DNA from: a virus
Length of the DNA stretch: 64,000 bases
Strand: one strand, 5' to 3'
IMG/VR virus record: IMGVR_UViG_3300020477_000014
Location: 1 to 64,000 of that record
In this document: in pieces, positions 1 through 7,582 of the stretch
How the letters are laid out: every line of letters starts with the position of its first letter
How positions within the stretch are numbered: position 1 is the first letter of the stretch
Made by a program: the position numbers and the translations under genes
Notes under the pieces: generated by a model
Databases searched by the model: none
Seen by the model: only the letters and a program-made list of their open reading frames with translations
Told to the model about the DNA's origin: nothing

Positions 1-432
1 CTGGAAGCGGTTAGTTCATGGGTTCAAAACTTCAGTCCTGATATGCGTGACCGTTATGAGGTGTGCTTAGAGTATTACAAGCCCACCCCATACTATAAAC
101 GTGCCGTTGCTGCTTATGAAGCCGATCCGACATTGGTGCCTTCAATTGATCTATATAATAAGATTGTAAAGAACAAGTACGCTCAAAAGGTACTCACCGC
201 GCATTATGCCGATCCGCTTTATCCGGTTGGATCGATGGTGACAATTAGAGGCAATCAATACCGTGGACACCGAAAGGCTCAGAACTACATGGTTATCAAG
301 AATGACCTACCGATCCGTAACGCTTGCAAAGGCGCGAAAATATACCAACTGCTTCCGGTTGGAGCGGCTGAGTTGGTCCACATAGAAGAGAGATATATCA
401 AAAAACACCGAACCCGAAAGGCAAAACGATGA
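1..432 (+). CDS. hypothetical protein, 5' partial
   Basis: The frame is open from the first base, so the gene starts outside the window; 143 residues are visible. I do not recognise a family. The middle holds YPVGSMVTIRGNQYRGH, which resembles the opening strand of the small SH3-like proteins found further on, and the end is strongly basic (KKHRTRKAKR), which could suit nucleic-acid contact. The stop overlaps the next start by four bases (ATGA), so it is probably translationally coupled to the following small genes. Function unknown. Confidence 0.6.
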   Translation: MEAVSSWVQNFSPDMRDRYEVCLEYYKPTPYYKRAVAAYEADPTLVPSIDLYNKIVKNKYAQKVLTAHYADPLYPVGSMVTIRGNQYRGHRKAQNYMVIKNDLPIRNACKGAKIYQLLPVGAAELVHIEERYIKKHRTRKAKR

Positions 433-662
433 ACTATTTATTTGAGAACATGAGCAAAAAGACAAAACTTAAAGATACACGTATCAATCAAGCGATGAAG
501 TTAGGAGGCATGTTAGCCTTTTCCCTTGCGTTAAGTGATAGCTTTAAGTCATTGGAGAAGGCGCGAAAAGAAGGCTTAACGTCTGAAACCGAGTTAAACA
601 TGTTATTTGAAATGATTGTAATGACAATCGAAAACGGACCATTTACACCGGGTGAAGCATGA
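429..662 (+). CDS. small hypothetical protein
   Basis: A 77-residue protein that starts in an ATGA overlap with the gene before and overlaps the next tiny gene by four bases. The first residues MNYLFENMSKK recall the LFENW leaders at 2947 and 4040, but lack the Trp and the following I/L-x-E site. The rest looks helical (LGGMLAFSLALSDSFKSLEKARKEG). No family recognised. Confidence 0.55.
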   Translation: MNYLFENMSKKTKLKDTRINQAMKLGGMLAFSLALSDSFKSLEKARKEGLTSETELNMLFEMIVMTIENGPFTPGEA

Positions 663-739
663 TCGCAGTATACACATTGATGACAATCTCAGCACTGTCT
701 TGTTTGTTGGCAGTTTACGCATGGAATAGACAACGATGA
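659..739 (+). CDS. 26-residue membrane peptide
   Basis: ATG at 659 overlaps the previous stop and its own stop overlaps the next ATG (736). The product MIAVYTLMTISALSCLLAVYAW plus NRQR is a single hydrophobic helix with a basic tail, typical of tiny phage inner-membrane peptides. Supported by the perfect overlap packing rather than by homology. Confidence 0.45.
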   Translation: MIAVYTLMTISALSCLLAVYAWNRQR

Positions 740-948
740 TGAAGATAGGAACACTAATCAAGACAACCCGCGCCCGTATAGGAAGACCCAAAGGTTTGAT
801 CGGGTTGATTACGGGTGTGTATAATCGCGGAAACACTTATCCAATGAAAGAACACATTTATGAGGTCAAAATGATCGGCGGTCGTCGGAACGGTACGACA
901 TTACGCATATTTGAACAAGATTTTAAGGTGCTCAATGAAAATAGGTGA
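736..948 (+). CDS. small SH3-like protein
   Basis: A 70-residue basic protein opening MKIGTLIKTTRARIGRPKGLIGLITGVY. This follows the (V/I)G-(D/T)-L-(V/I) ... G(L/I)(V/I) pattern of the small beta-barrel-like proteins repeated through the window (935, 7277, 7579, 12403, 22052, 38484). It ends with an acidic/hydrophobic strand (EQDFKVLNENR). Such proteins are abundant in marine T4-like phages and have no assigned role. It overlaps genes on both sides. Confidence 0.6.
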   Translation: MMKIGTLIKTTRARIGRPKGLIGLITGVYNRGNTYPMKEHIYEVKMIGGRRNGTTLRIFEQDFKVLNENR

Positions 949-1126
949 CTTAGTGAGAGAACATACAACTACATGTATAAAGCGGTTTAACGCCGTTGGC
1001 ATGGTGATGAAAAAACACGGTGGTCATCCATGGAGCATTGAAAGCATACAAGTATATTGGAACGATACCAACAAATTGGAATGGATGGAAGCGCGAGAAT
1101 TAGAAGTAATAGAAGAGGGTCGTTAA
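935..1126 (+). CDS. small SH3-like protein
   Basis: The start at ATG 935 gives MKIGDLVREHTTTCIKRF and lies inside the end of the previous gene. The 63-residue product contains the GDLV opening, then NAVGMVMKKHGG, and a QVYWND...LEWMEARELEVIEEG ending. That is the same strand order as the other GDLV proteins here (GDLV, G(M/I)V, YW/EW, acidic end). Function unknown; a compact beta barrel is the inference. Confidence 0.65.
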   Translation: MKIGDLVREHTTTCIKRFNAVGMVMKKHGGHPWSIESIQVYWNDTNKLEWMEARELEVIEEGR

Positions 1127-1182
1127 ACTTATGTTTTTCAAAAACCGCCAGCTATCGCCATTCCAAACAGTGTTAGGAGCAC

Positions 1183-1335
1183 ATGATGTATATTGATCCG
1201 ACTTTCGTACCGAGAGAACAACGTAAAAGAATAAAACCTATTGATACAACAAACAACCAAGACAACGAGGATAAGACTAATGAACAGAACAAACAACGCC
1301 AACAGCGTAAACGCATGGATGGAAGATATGTATAG
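1183..1335 (+). CDS. 50-residue hydrophilic protein
   Basis: Starts at ATGATG (1183) behind a good ribosome binding site (AGGAG, 1175-1179). The product begins MMYIDPTFVPREQRKRIKP and is rich in Asn, Gln, Lys and Arg, so it is probably disordered. Its end overlaps the next gene in another frame. No family recognised. Confidence 0.45.
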   Translation: MMYIDPTFVPREQRKRIKPIDTTNNQDNEDKTNEQNKQRQQRKRMDGRYV

Positions 1336-1456
1336 TTTATTGAAAATGAATAACTGGCAAGGACGCACGGCGCGATTACTTTTGTGTGCTGACTTTATTT
1401 TGTGGTCATTGTTAATTTACTTTATCATTGATTACCAGTTGTTCTTTGCCGTGTAG
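1280..1456 (+). CDS. small membrane protein
   Basis: ATG 1280 is preceded by GAGGA at about 1267. The 58-residue product has a polar half (MNRTNNANSVNAWMEDMYSL) and one C-terminal transmembrane helix (FILWSLLIYFIIDYQLFFAV). It overlaps the preceding small gene by 56 bases in a different frame. Function unknown. Confidence 0.5.
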   Translation: MNRTNNANSVNAWMEDMYSLLKMNNWQGRTARLLLCADFILWSLLIYFIIDYQLFFAV

Positions 1457-1471
1457 CATGGTAATTACCAT

Positions 1472-1672
1472 GTGTCGTCTAACTTTCAAATTGGATCGCT
1501 TTGCATCCCCACACCGTTCTTTGTTGACTATTGGTCAGGCTATTGGATTGTGGTCGAGATAAAAAGAGATAATAACTTAAATGATGTTTTTGTTACGTTA
1601 CACAATTTGATTACTCAAAGACAAATAACTGTACCTCAATGTGATATGGACAATTACTTTGTTTGCATATAG
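1472..1672 (+). CDS. small paralogue A (GSLC type)
   Basis: A 66-residue protein with a likely GTG start. It reads FQIGSLCIPTPFFVDYWSGYWIVVEI ... ITVPQCDMDNYFVCI. The next gene encodes a clear paralogue with the same order of motifs (GSLC, W-GYW-V, LHNL/LNNF, R-ITLP/VP, FLCI/FVCI), so the two arose by tandem duplication. Both fit the wider SH3-like small-protein pattern. No function known. Confidence 0.6.
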   Translation: MSSNFQIGSLCIPTPFFVDYWSGYWIVVEIKRDNNLNDVFVTLHNLITQRQITVPQCDMDNYFVCI

Positions 1673-1929
1673 GTGTAGTTACTTATGTGTATATCCATGA
1701 CGAACGCATTGTAAAACTAATCACCGAACACTATTCAGTAGGCTCACTCTGTATCACTGCACCGAAAGCACCACCACATTGGAAAGGATATTGGCTTGTG
1801 ATTCATATCGAAGATTCATTCAGAGCAAATAAGAACATTACCTTAATATCACTTAACAATTTTGATCGTGGATTACGTATAACTTTACCTTATCACAAAG
1901 TGTATGGGTTGTTCTTGTGTATAAGTTAA
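1663..1929 (+). CDS. small paralogue B (GSLC type)
   Basis: Paralogue of the gene before: SVGSLCITAPKAPPHWKGYWLVIHIED ends in RITLPYHKVYGLFLCIS. The start is uncertain. TTG at 1663 overlaps the previous stop and GTG at 1687 is the alternative; neither has a strong ribosome binding site. The product is 80-88 residues. Unknown function. Confidence 0.55.
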   Translation: MHIGVVTYVYIHDERIVKLITEHYSVGSLCITAPKAPPHWKGYWLVIHIEDSFRANKNITLISLNNFDRGLRITLPYHKVYGLFLCIS

Positions 1930-2286
1930 AAGTATTGTTAGGTATGGTTAATTACTTTGGTTCTAATAGGGAAACAATTACGTTATGTTTTATTTATTGT
2001 TTGTGTTAGTTGCGGTTTTTTGTGTTCGGCTTTATACCACCACGCAAAACACATTCCCCCCGAAACTGTCTACATGCTCGCAGCACACCGAACGTAACCG
2101 TTCTGTTTTGTTCTGCCCTGTGGCAGCCGCGGCCAACGCAACAACCACACGCAACCGCAACCAAAACAACATGTGATTTGTTTGTTTTGTTCAAAACTAT
2201 TTATTGTTACGGTACATCCTCGGGAAAATCTAAACGCTTGACTGCGCTATATTTTATTAACCCTTCACTTAAAGAGAGTAAAACAT
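1930..2286 (+). other. gene-poor stretch with a doubtful 63-residue ORF and a hairpin
   Basis: No well-supported gene. A frame from ATG 1985 to 2176 begins with a hydrophobic helix (MFYLLFVLVAVFCVRLY) but continues as low-complexity Thr/Asn/Arg sequence, so it may be spurious. The block 2030-2180 is clearly richer in G and C than its surroundings. CAAAACAA (2162-2169) and TTGTTTTG (2182-2189) can form an 8-bp hairpin with a 12-base loop. CTATTTA at 2197-2203 matches a motif seen before several genes. Confidence 0.4.
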
Positions 2287-2418
2287 ATGAGAGTTAAACT
2301 TAATAAACTTAAACAACTACCAGGACAATTACTAACAATTGCTTTCATGTCTGCTTGCGTTTACTACGCTGTATACAAACACATGCAAAACAATAATGTT
2401 TCAGAGGCTCGCAGCTAG
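2287..2418 (+). CDS. 43-residue membrane peptide
   Basis: ATG 2287 follows a purine-rich AAAGAGAG stretch. The product MRVKLNKLKQLPGQ then LLTIAFMSACVYYAVYKHM has a basic start, one transmembrane helix and a short polar tail. It is the only coding frame between two structured stretches. Function unknown. Confidence 0.45.
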   Translation: MRVKLNKLKQLPGQLLTIAFMSACVYYAVYKHMQNNNVSEARS

Positions 2419-2609
2419 CTTGTTTCGGTGTTTCGCAAAACACATGTTAACGTAAGCGCAACCGGTACCCCCCTCCCCCCTACCGGGAAGTATGTCCCAC
2501 GTAATTGCGCGGTTACGCGAGGCGCGCTAGACCCTTTCACAATACCGCTGAAAAATTCTGAGATTTTTGTGTTCGGAACACCTATTTATACACAACAAAG
2601 GCTTTCACA
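2419..2609 (+). other. structured non-coding stretch with C-tract hairpin
   Basis: No convincing gene. CCGGTA (2462-2467) and TACCGG (2481-2486) form a perfect 6-bp stem around a 13-base loop that is all C except one T. Next, CGTAA (2500-2504)/TTACG (2513-2517) and CGCG (2516-2519)/CGCG (2523-2526) form two overlapping, mutually exclusive small stems. CTATTTA lies at 2582-2588, 28 bases before the next start. The block is GC-rich in an AT-rich genome, so an untranslated leader or small RNA is possible. Confidence 0.35.
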
Positions 2610-2945
2610 ATGAAACTAACTAAAACACAACTTAAACAGATTATCAAAGAAGAGCTTAACAAGGTCCTAACAGAAACGTATGACGAAGACGCGGCAAACC
2701 TAGCGTATGACATACTATATGATTTCTTTGAGGACCAAAAAGGCTCTAACACAGATTTTATATTCGATGAATTAAAAAATGTAGCAAGACGCACCAAACC
2801 AGGAATCGATGATGCTTCTATAAGAGAAGCAATTAAATGGCACACACGCGATCAGGGTTACGGCGCGCGTTTGATTGAAGATGGATTTGTCATGATCGAC
2901 GGCGAGCGTGAACAGAAGTGGAAGCTTGGAAATTGGGGATATTAA
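2610..2945 (+). CDS. leader-bearing protein 1, probable internal head protein
   Basis: A 111-residue protein starting MKLTKTQLKQIIKEELNKVL followed by TE, an amphipathic basic/acidic helix ending in an L-x-E site. The same leader recurs in the genes at 3459, 4737, 5552 and 6430. In T4, internal head proteins carry a short N-terminal capsid-targeting sequence cut by gp21 after (L/I)-x-E; by analogy this protein may be packaged and processed. The body (DEDAANLAYDILYDFFEDQ) is acidic and helical and not recognised. The end overlaps nothing; the next gene begins one base later. Confidence 0.7.
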   Translation: MKLTKTQLKQIIKEELNKVLTETYDEDAANLAYDILYDFFEDQKGSNTDFIFDELKNVARRTKPGIDDASIREAIKWHTRDQGYGARLIEDGFVMIDGEREQKWKLGNWGY

Positions 2946-2946
2946 C

Positions 2947-3327
2947 ATGAAAAAACTATTCGAAAATTGGAACAAGTTTATAAACGAAAACGAGCAAACA
3001 GAAGAAGACACTCTTAAACGAGATATCGACAGAGTTGCAAGCTATATCAATTCTTGGTTTAATCAGAGAGCCATGAAAAATACCTTTGATCGCGAATTCC
3101 CGGGCTATTTGCGCAAGGGGGCGAAGGGCGAAGAATGGAATAAGTATTCCGGAAGAATCAGCTTTAGAAAAGCATTAAGTTATGTTGCGCCCGAGCACGT
3201 CGAAGAATTTAAAAGGCTTTTTCTAAAACTAGCAGACGCTACCGAACAGGATCCTAGTCTCATTGATCCTAAGAAGATTGGTAAAAAAGGCAACCCGGGG
3301 TGGTATGCCCTAGCCAAATCATTATAG
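2947..3327 (+). CDS. leader-bearing protein 2, LFENW type
   Basis: Starts at ATG 2947 with MKKLFENWNKFINENEQ, close in layout to the T4 capsid-targeting consensus (MKTYQEFIxE) and containing I-N-E. The 126-residue body includes INSWFNQRAMKNTFDREFPGYLRKGAKGEEWNKYSGRISFRKALSYV, basic and aromatic, with no recognised domain. An alternative upstream start at 2908 would bury the leader and overlap the previous gene, so I prefer 2947. Inferred to be a packaged head protein. Confidence 0.7.
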   Translation: MKKLFENWNKFINENEQTEEDTLKRDIDRVASYINSWFNQRAMKNTFDREFPGYLRKGAKGEEWNKYSGRISFRKALSYVAPEHVEEFKRLFLKLADATEQDPSLIDPKKIGKKGNPGWYALAKSL

Positions 3328-3340
3328 GAACTACGCATGC

Positions 3341-3457
3341 ATGCACGATATCGTCAGTAACACCGCCGATTTGTTAATCATACTATTTTTCGGATCAATG
3401 ATAGCAATGTGTTTTATGAACGTGTTTTACTACTTATTAGCAGGGAATGGAGAATAA
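3341..3457 (+). CDS. 38-residue membrane peptide
   Basis: ATG 3341, preceded by AGGAA at about 3327. The product MHDIVSNTADLLIILFFG continues SMIAMCFMNVFYYLLAGNGE: one or two hydrophobic helices. It fills the gap between two leader-bearing genes and ends just before the next start (3459). Unknown role. Confidence 0.45.
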   Translation: MHDIVSNTADLLIILFFGSMIAMCFMNVFYYLLAGNGE

Positions 3458-3458
3458 C

Positions 3459-4043
3459 ATGAAACTAACGAAACAACAACTTAAGAACCTCATCAAAGAA
3501 GAGTGCGAAAATAATCCACAAATTACGGAATTATTCGGTTTCGGAAAAAAAGACCGCCAAGATTGGTGGGAAGATGAGAAAGATCCAGAACTTAAGCCAC
3601 AGCCGGGCGAGGATGAAGAAGTTCTAGCCATAATACCTCATTGGAAAACCATAATGGACGGCGAATCATGGCCAGGTTTACCTTGCAAAGAAAGACAAGC
3701 CGCACAGTGGCTAGCGAAAGGCAAAGGGTTTTATGGCGCTTATCAAATGGATAAGGCAGCCGCCGGCACATTGCCGTTTTCACGTAAAAATTGTAACAAA
3801 GTCATTCGAATGGCAAAGCTAGCTGCCCTAAAAAGAGTCCGCGCGGATAAACTCGGGTATGATCAACGCCAACGAGAAAAGCAAAAAGCTGCCGCGGATG
3901 CGCGCTCTAGAGCAGGGGATGCGGCCGCGAAAGCTGCTAAAGAAAAAAGACGAGCAATGCACTCCCCAGAACACGGCGGCACTAAAGGTCTTGAAGAGGC
4001 GATTATGAAAGAAGTCTTAAGGGTTTTAAGTGACGGTCAATGA
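3459..4043 (+). CDS. leader-bearing protein 3
   Basis: ATG 3459 has a good GGAG at 3448. The start MKLTKQQLKNLIKEE is nearly identical to that at 2610, and Q-I-T-E follows at about residue 23 as a possible processing site. Residues about 55-125 form a compact unknown domain (HWKTIMDGESWPGLPCKERQAAQWLAKGK). Residues 125-170 are an Ala/Lys/Arg-rich probable coiled coil. The C-terminus GLEEAIMKEVLRVLSDGQ repeats the leader-like helix at the other end. It overlaps the next ATG by four bases. Inferred virion-internal protein. Confidence 0.7.
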   Translation: MKLTKQQLKNLIKEECENNPQITELFGFGKKDRQDWWEDEKDPELKPQPGEDEEVLAIIPHWKTIMDGESWPGLPCKERQAAQWLAKGKGFYGAYQMDKAAAGTLPFSRKNCNKVIRMAKLAALKRVRADKLGYDQRQREKQKAAADARSRAGDAAAKAAKEKRRAMHSPEHGGTKGLEEAIMKEVLRVLSDGQ

Positions 4044-4609
4044 GGCGCCTGTTTGAAAATTGGAAGAATTATATGGTGGAGAACAAACTCCGCGTATTCG
4101 ATTTTGACGACACTTTAGTGCAAACCGATGGGATGATAGGGGTAACTCGTCCTGGTGAGGAAAAAACGTACATGACGCCCGGGGAATACGCTGTTTATGA
4201 ACCGGATGGAACCGAAGACTTTGACTTTTCCCAATTTGGTGGTGAGTTAATTAATCCGCGAGAGATCCCTCATGTTACTAAAATCTTCAGACGCGTCTTA
4301 GATGCGGGGATGGATGGTAGGAAGGTCGTTATACTTACCGCGCGGGCATCGAACGCCAAACCTGCAATAGAAGGGTTTATTTCTCAGATGGGTTACGACC
4401 CTAGTTCCATTGAAATTGTGACTTTGGGCGACAGCGACCCGTTTGCCAAATCCGCATGGATAGACAACCAAATCCAACAGGGCTTTAAGCGAGTATACTT
4501 TACCGATGACTCTCGGAAGAATGTGGATGCTGTGGCGGCGCTTAAGGATAAGTACGCGCACGACCCTGAGATTAAGATACGCTCACAGCATGTAAAAGAA
4601 ACTGAATAA
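4040..4609 (+). CDS. HAD-superfamily phosphatase with head-targeting-like leader
   Basis: A 189-residue haloacid-dehalogenase fold enzyme. Motif I is FDFDDTLV (D21, D23), motif II is VVILTAR, the motif III Lys is in PFAKSAWI, and motif IV is VYFTDDSRKNV. The domain begins only about 17 residues from the start, directly behind MRRLFENWKNYMVENK, the same leader type as at 2947. HAD enzymes of this size usually act on small phosphorylated metabolites or nucleic-acid ends; the substrate cannot be read here. The leader suggests that an active phosphatase is packaged in the head. It is the last gene before a promoter. Confidence 0.8.
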   Translation: MRRLFENWKNYMVENKLRVFDFDDTLVQTDGMIGVTRPGEEKTYMTPGEYAVYEPDGTEDFDFSQFGGELINPREIPHVTKIFRRVLDAGMDGRKVVILTARASNAKPAIEGFISQMGYDPSSIEIVTLGDSDPFAKSAWIDNQIQQGFKRVYFTDDSRKNVDAVAALKDKYAHDPEIKIRSQHVKETE

Positions 4610-4614
4610 ATTGG

Positions 4615-4643
4615 TTGCATTGTTCTGTGTGTGGTGTTATATT
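4615..4643 (+). promoter_or_regulatory. sigma70-type promoter, extended -10
   Basis: TTGCAT (4615-4620), 17-base spacer ending in TGT, TATATT (4638-4643). It matches the form shared by the promoters at 17917, 29085, 37298 and 47354. It lies in the only real gap of this module, ahead of the leader-bearing gene at 4737. Confidence 0.6.
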
Positions 4644-4736
4644 ATAATATAGAAAAAAAATTTTACCGGTTTAAAAAATACGGCAAAAAAATTCGAAACT
4701 ATTTACTGGTAACGTATTACTTTGGGAGAACATATT

Positions 4737-5555
4737 ATGCGTATCACAAAAGACAAATTAAAGCAAATTATTAAAGAAGAGACGCAATCTCTTGAAGCTC
4801 TACAACAAGCACAAGAAAAGCTTAAAAGCTTGGGTGCAGAGGAAAGAAAATGTTATACCGCCAAGGGGCAATATGATCGGAGAGAGGCTCACCCAGATGA
4901 GTTTGACCTCCGGGCCGCCTATGTTGGCGCCGCCGGTATCGGTTGGGAGGGTGTGAGTATCATAGTATCAAACAAAGAAGCTGATTGGTATGAACAAAAC
5001 ATAGAAGCATGTAATAAAGTTTTCCAACAAGTCGCGGCAGAGCTAGAGGTTACTCAACGCGGCGGAGTTGAGGTGGCAGATCCAACTATGCAAGAAACTG
5101 CACAAAAAAGAGATCCTTATCCCCACACCGAACTTAAAAAAAATCTTACAAAGACTATTAAAGAAGCTAACAGGGGCGATCGAACGTATAATTCCAAAGA
5201 AGCACAAAGAGAGTTTATAGGGGCACTTGCAAAATACGGCATCAGAACTCAAACGGAACAAGACCTAATTCAGAAACAAGTAGAAATTGCAAAAAATTTG
5301 TCCACAAACCCTAAACTTAAAGGTCTAGGGATTGGTACTCCTAAATTTGCTGCCACTTATATACCAACTCGAGGCTTGCCCCCAAAAGCGTGGCTAGACC
5401 CTATGGTCGTCGACGAGTGGGCTCGAGTAAACAATAAAAAGCCCCAAGCGGCAGCTACTTCTGCGCAGAAAAAAGACCCTGGACATGTCAGACTTCGAAA
5501 ATGGATTGGCAAAGCTATCAAAGAAGAATTAAAAAACATGGACAACGAACAATGA
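4737..5555 (+). CDS. leader-bearing protein 4
   Basis: ATG 4737 follows GGGAG (about 4723). The start is MRITKDKLKQIIKEETQSL, then E-A. The 272-residue protein has an acidic/helical first half, a middle KKNLTKTIKEANRGD repeat of the leader theme, and a C-terminal helix HVRLRKWIGKAIKEELKNM that mirrors the N-terminus. No enzymatic motif recognised. It overlaps the next gene by four bases. Probably virion-internal, by the same reasoning as its neighbours. Confidence 0.7.
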   Translation: MRITKDKLKQIIKEETQSLEALQQAQEKLKSLGAEERKCYTAKGQYDRREAHPDEFDLRAAYVGAAGIGWEGVSIIVSNKEADWYEQNIEACNKVFQQVAAELEVTQRGGVEVADPTMQETAQKRDPYPHTELKKNLTKTIKEANRGDRTYNSKEAQREFIGALAKYGIRTQTEQDLIQKQVEIAKNLSTNPKLKGLGIGTPKFAATYIPTRGLPPKAWLDPMVVDEWARVNNKKPQAAATSAQKKDPGHVRLRKWIGKAIKEELKNMDNEQ

Positions 5556-6433
5556 GGATTATAAAAAGTGATCTTCGACAACTTATTCAAGAAGTTATTG
5601 AAGAAGAATCGTTAGTCGAGGGTACCCAAGACAAGCGTTTTGAAGAATTCGAAGATGACGTCATGGAAATCGGAAGCGATGGCGGTGGTCAAGTAGAAAT
5701 AAAAGATCTTATCACTCGATTATCTGATAAATATAATCCGGATGAAATACAAAATATGATAAGCATCCTAGTCGATGGTGGTACTCTTACACAACTTGGA
5801 GATTCTGAGTTTTTCTCTATTCCTGACGATCGAAAAATATACCAAGATGACGAACCCGCGTGGGCTGACACAAGCGCACAAGGTGGCATTTCCCAACAGC
5901 AATACTCAGATGATCTAGCGATGCAAGGCGGTCCCTGGTATTATGAGGGCGATGAGGAAGAAGAATTATCTAAACAGATCAACGAAGAAAAACTTTCGAA
6001 AGAAGATTATAACTACTGGTACCGTCGTGGGGTGAAAGCATATAATGATGCCGATGATTCACCAGATGAGCTTGATGATGATGGTACAACATTGACCCAG
6101 TTAAAATTTGATGCATGGGAAATGGGATATAATGATGCCGAAGAGTGGGCTGAACAAAAATGGCGTGAAGAAAACGAACAATATCATCGATACAGCGAGG
6201 GATTTGATCCAAAAAACCCAAATAGACCAGATGAGTATAATTTGGGTTTGGTAAAGACTCACAGGGGCGCGCTTAATGTAACAGCGAAATTATCCGATGA
6301 AGAAATCGAAGCTGCCGGACCCGAAAAATGGGATAATTGGGCTTTTCAGATTAGGCAAGCTAAAAATATAGTTGCGTTGGGTGAAGATGTTGAACGAATG
6401 ATTAGAGAAGAGTTAACTGAGCTATTAAAATGA
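5552..6433 (+). CDS. leader-bearing protein 5, acidic
   Basis: Starts at ATG 5552 in an ATGA overlap: MRIIKSDLRQLIQEVIEEE, then SLVEG (an L-V-E site). The 293-residue body is very acidic and aromatic. It includes VEIKDLITRLSDKYNPDEIQNMISILVDGGTL, which resembles a small winged-helix-like unit, and two related stretches YWYRRGVKAYNDADDSPDELDDD and AWEMGYNDAEEWAEQKW. The end EDVERMIREELTELLK again copies the leader helix. Inferred packaged protein; function unknown. Confidence 0.7.
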   Translation: MRIIKSDLRQLIQEVIEEESLVEGTQDKRFEEFEDDVMEIGSDGGGQVEIKDLITRLSDKYNPDEIQNMISILVDGGTLTQLGDSEFFSIPDDRKIYQDDEPAWADTSAQGGISQQQYSDDLAMQGGPWYYEGDEEEELSKQINEEKLSKEDYNYWYRRGVKAYNDADDSPDELDDDGTTLTQLKFDAWEMGYNDAEEWAEQKWREENEQYHRYSEGFDPKNPNRPDEYNLGLVKTHRGALNVTAKLSDEEIEAAGPEKWDNWAFQIRQAKNIVALGEDVERMIREELTELLK

Positions 6434-6687
6434 GCCTTTCTAAACAACAAATCATAGAACTCATTAATGAAGAGCTTACCAAAACGGATAAGTCCGAGAT
6501 CAAAACCATGATTAACAAAGCTCTCGACAAAGAAGTTGCGAAAGCTGTTAAAGACGAGCTTGAAAAAGCGATGAAATCAACAGATTTAAAATCAGATATC
6601 GGGGATATAGCTAAAAAAGTTATTAAAAAACTTTATAAAGACTTGTCTTTCCATCATCCATATATAATTGACCGCATCAAGGTATAA
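6430..6687 (+). CDS. leader-bearing protein 6, helical
   Basis: An 85-residue, Lys/Glu-rich, almost wholly helical protein beginning MSLSKQQIIELINEELTK (I-N-E present). The body is a likely coiled coil (KTMINKALDKEVAKAVKDELEKAM). The start overlaps the previous stop (ATGA). This is little more than the leader theme repeated, so it could be a minimal scaffold or core component. Confidence 0.65.
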   Translation: MSLSKQQIIELINEELTKTDKSEIKTMINKALDKEVAKAVKDELEKAMKSTDLKSDIGDIAKKVIKKLYKDLSFHHPYIIDRIKV

Positions 6688-6688
6688 T

Positions 6689-6934
6689 ATGAGTAATTCC
6701 ACAACACTTGGTATAGATGAATCCAAGACAACTCTCTCAGTAGATCCCTTCACTAACATTTATCCTACCGCAAAGAACGGCAATTGGATTAAAGATCTTA
6801 CCCAATCACGCCGCGGGGTAGGTCTTGTAAAATCCATTAACACTCAAACCAAAGGCATGCAAGTGTGGTGGCCAAAAAGTGGCAAAACAAGTTGGATGGT
6901 TGTTGAAAATTATGGGCACTATAAAGTAATTTGA
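6689..6934 (+). CDS. small hypothetical protein, SH3-like
   Basis: ATG 6689 gives 81 residues. The second half, NWIKDLTQSRRGVGLVKSINTQTKGMQVWWPKSGKTSWMV, has the GVGLV ... VWW strand order of the small SH3-like family in this window. No strong ribosome binding site; it starts directly after the previous stop and is probably coupled. Function unknown. Confidence 0.55.
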   Translation: MSNSTTLGIDESKTTLSVDPFTNIYPTAKNGNWIKDLTQSRRGVGLVKSINTQTKGMQVWWPKSGKTSWMVVENYGHYKVI

Positions 6935-6970
6935 ACTATTTATAGGTCTTCATAATAAGGGCGATTTCTT

Positions 6971-7261
6971 ATGAAAATCTTAAAATATTTAGCAATTTTA
7001 GTCTTTTTGGGAATTTTATCAACCAGTATAGCCGGCACATATTTACCAGCTAGTGGAAACATGATAGAAGAACCCTCCATTGCACCAAATTTAATAATGC
7101 CAAGAATTTATATACCGGGCATACCAAAGAGTCCAGATTATTTAGAGCATTATTCTCCTGACAATTATTGCGCACAAATCCCCCTACATTACACAAATCA
7201 AAGAGATTTGGTAGATTGTTTCAAACTCAAAGAAAGATGGCTGCGCCTTAACGACCGATAA
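6971..7261 (+). CDS. small secreted protein
   Basis: A 96-residue protein with a clear signal peptide (MKILKYLAILVFLGILSTSIAG, cut probably after SIA or IAG). The mature part is Pro/Tyr/Ile-rich (PRIYIPGIPKSPDYLEHYSPDNYC) with two Cys (YCAQ, DCFK) that could pair in the periplasm. ATAAGG at about 6955 is the ribosome binding site, and CTATTTA lies 35 bases before the start. Function unknown. Confidence 0.6.
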   Translation: MKILKYLAILVFLGILSTSIAGTYLPASGNMIEEPSIAPNLIMPRIYIPGIPKSPDYLEHYSPDNYCAQIPLHYTNQRDLVDCFKLKERWLRLNDR

Positions 7262-7276
7262 TCGACTATATAAAGT

Positions 7277-7582
7277 ATGCACAAAAGCATATTTAAAGTT
7301 GGCGACATGGTTATCGATCTGCATTCTCGAGAAATAGGATTGTTGATTGAAAGATATGATGTTTTTGAAGGATTTTGGAAATCTCAATCATTAGAGTCCG
7401 GTGATTCAGAAATTGGACCGATTTATGCATGGGAAATTTTATGGAGTGGTGGCGCCAACAAATCTTATGACGGAAGATTAACGAGCCGGCATGGTTCTTA
7501 TACCGAAATGGGACTAATCAGCCTTATTAGAGATGGTCAGTTTGATTTGATCAAAAAAGACGACTCTGGTGCTATTAAGTGA
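7277..7582 (+). CDS. small SH3-like protein
   Basis: 101 residues: FKVGDMVIDLHSREIGLLIERYDVF ... YAWEILWSGG ... GLISLIRDGQFDLI. It is a clear paralogue of the proteins at 7579 and 12403, with which it shares VGD-(M/I)VI-xxx-xxG-(I/L)L-(I/M)E and (W/F)xW-E-(I/V)LW. It overlaps the next gene by four bases (GTGA). Unknown role. Confidence 0.65.
   Translation: MHKSIFKVGDMVIDLHSREIGLLIERYDVFEGFWKSQSLESGDSEIGPIYAWEILWSGGANKSYDGRLTSRHGSYTEMGLISLIRDGQFDLIKKDDSGAIK

Noticed and set aside
1985-2176. 63-residue membrane protein gene
   Set aside because: Hydrophobic start only; the rest is low-complexity and overlaps a GC-rich block open in several frames on both strands.
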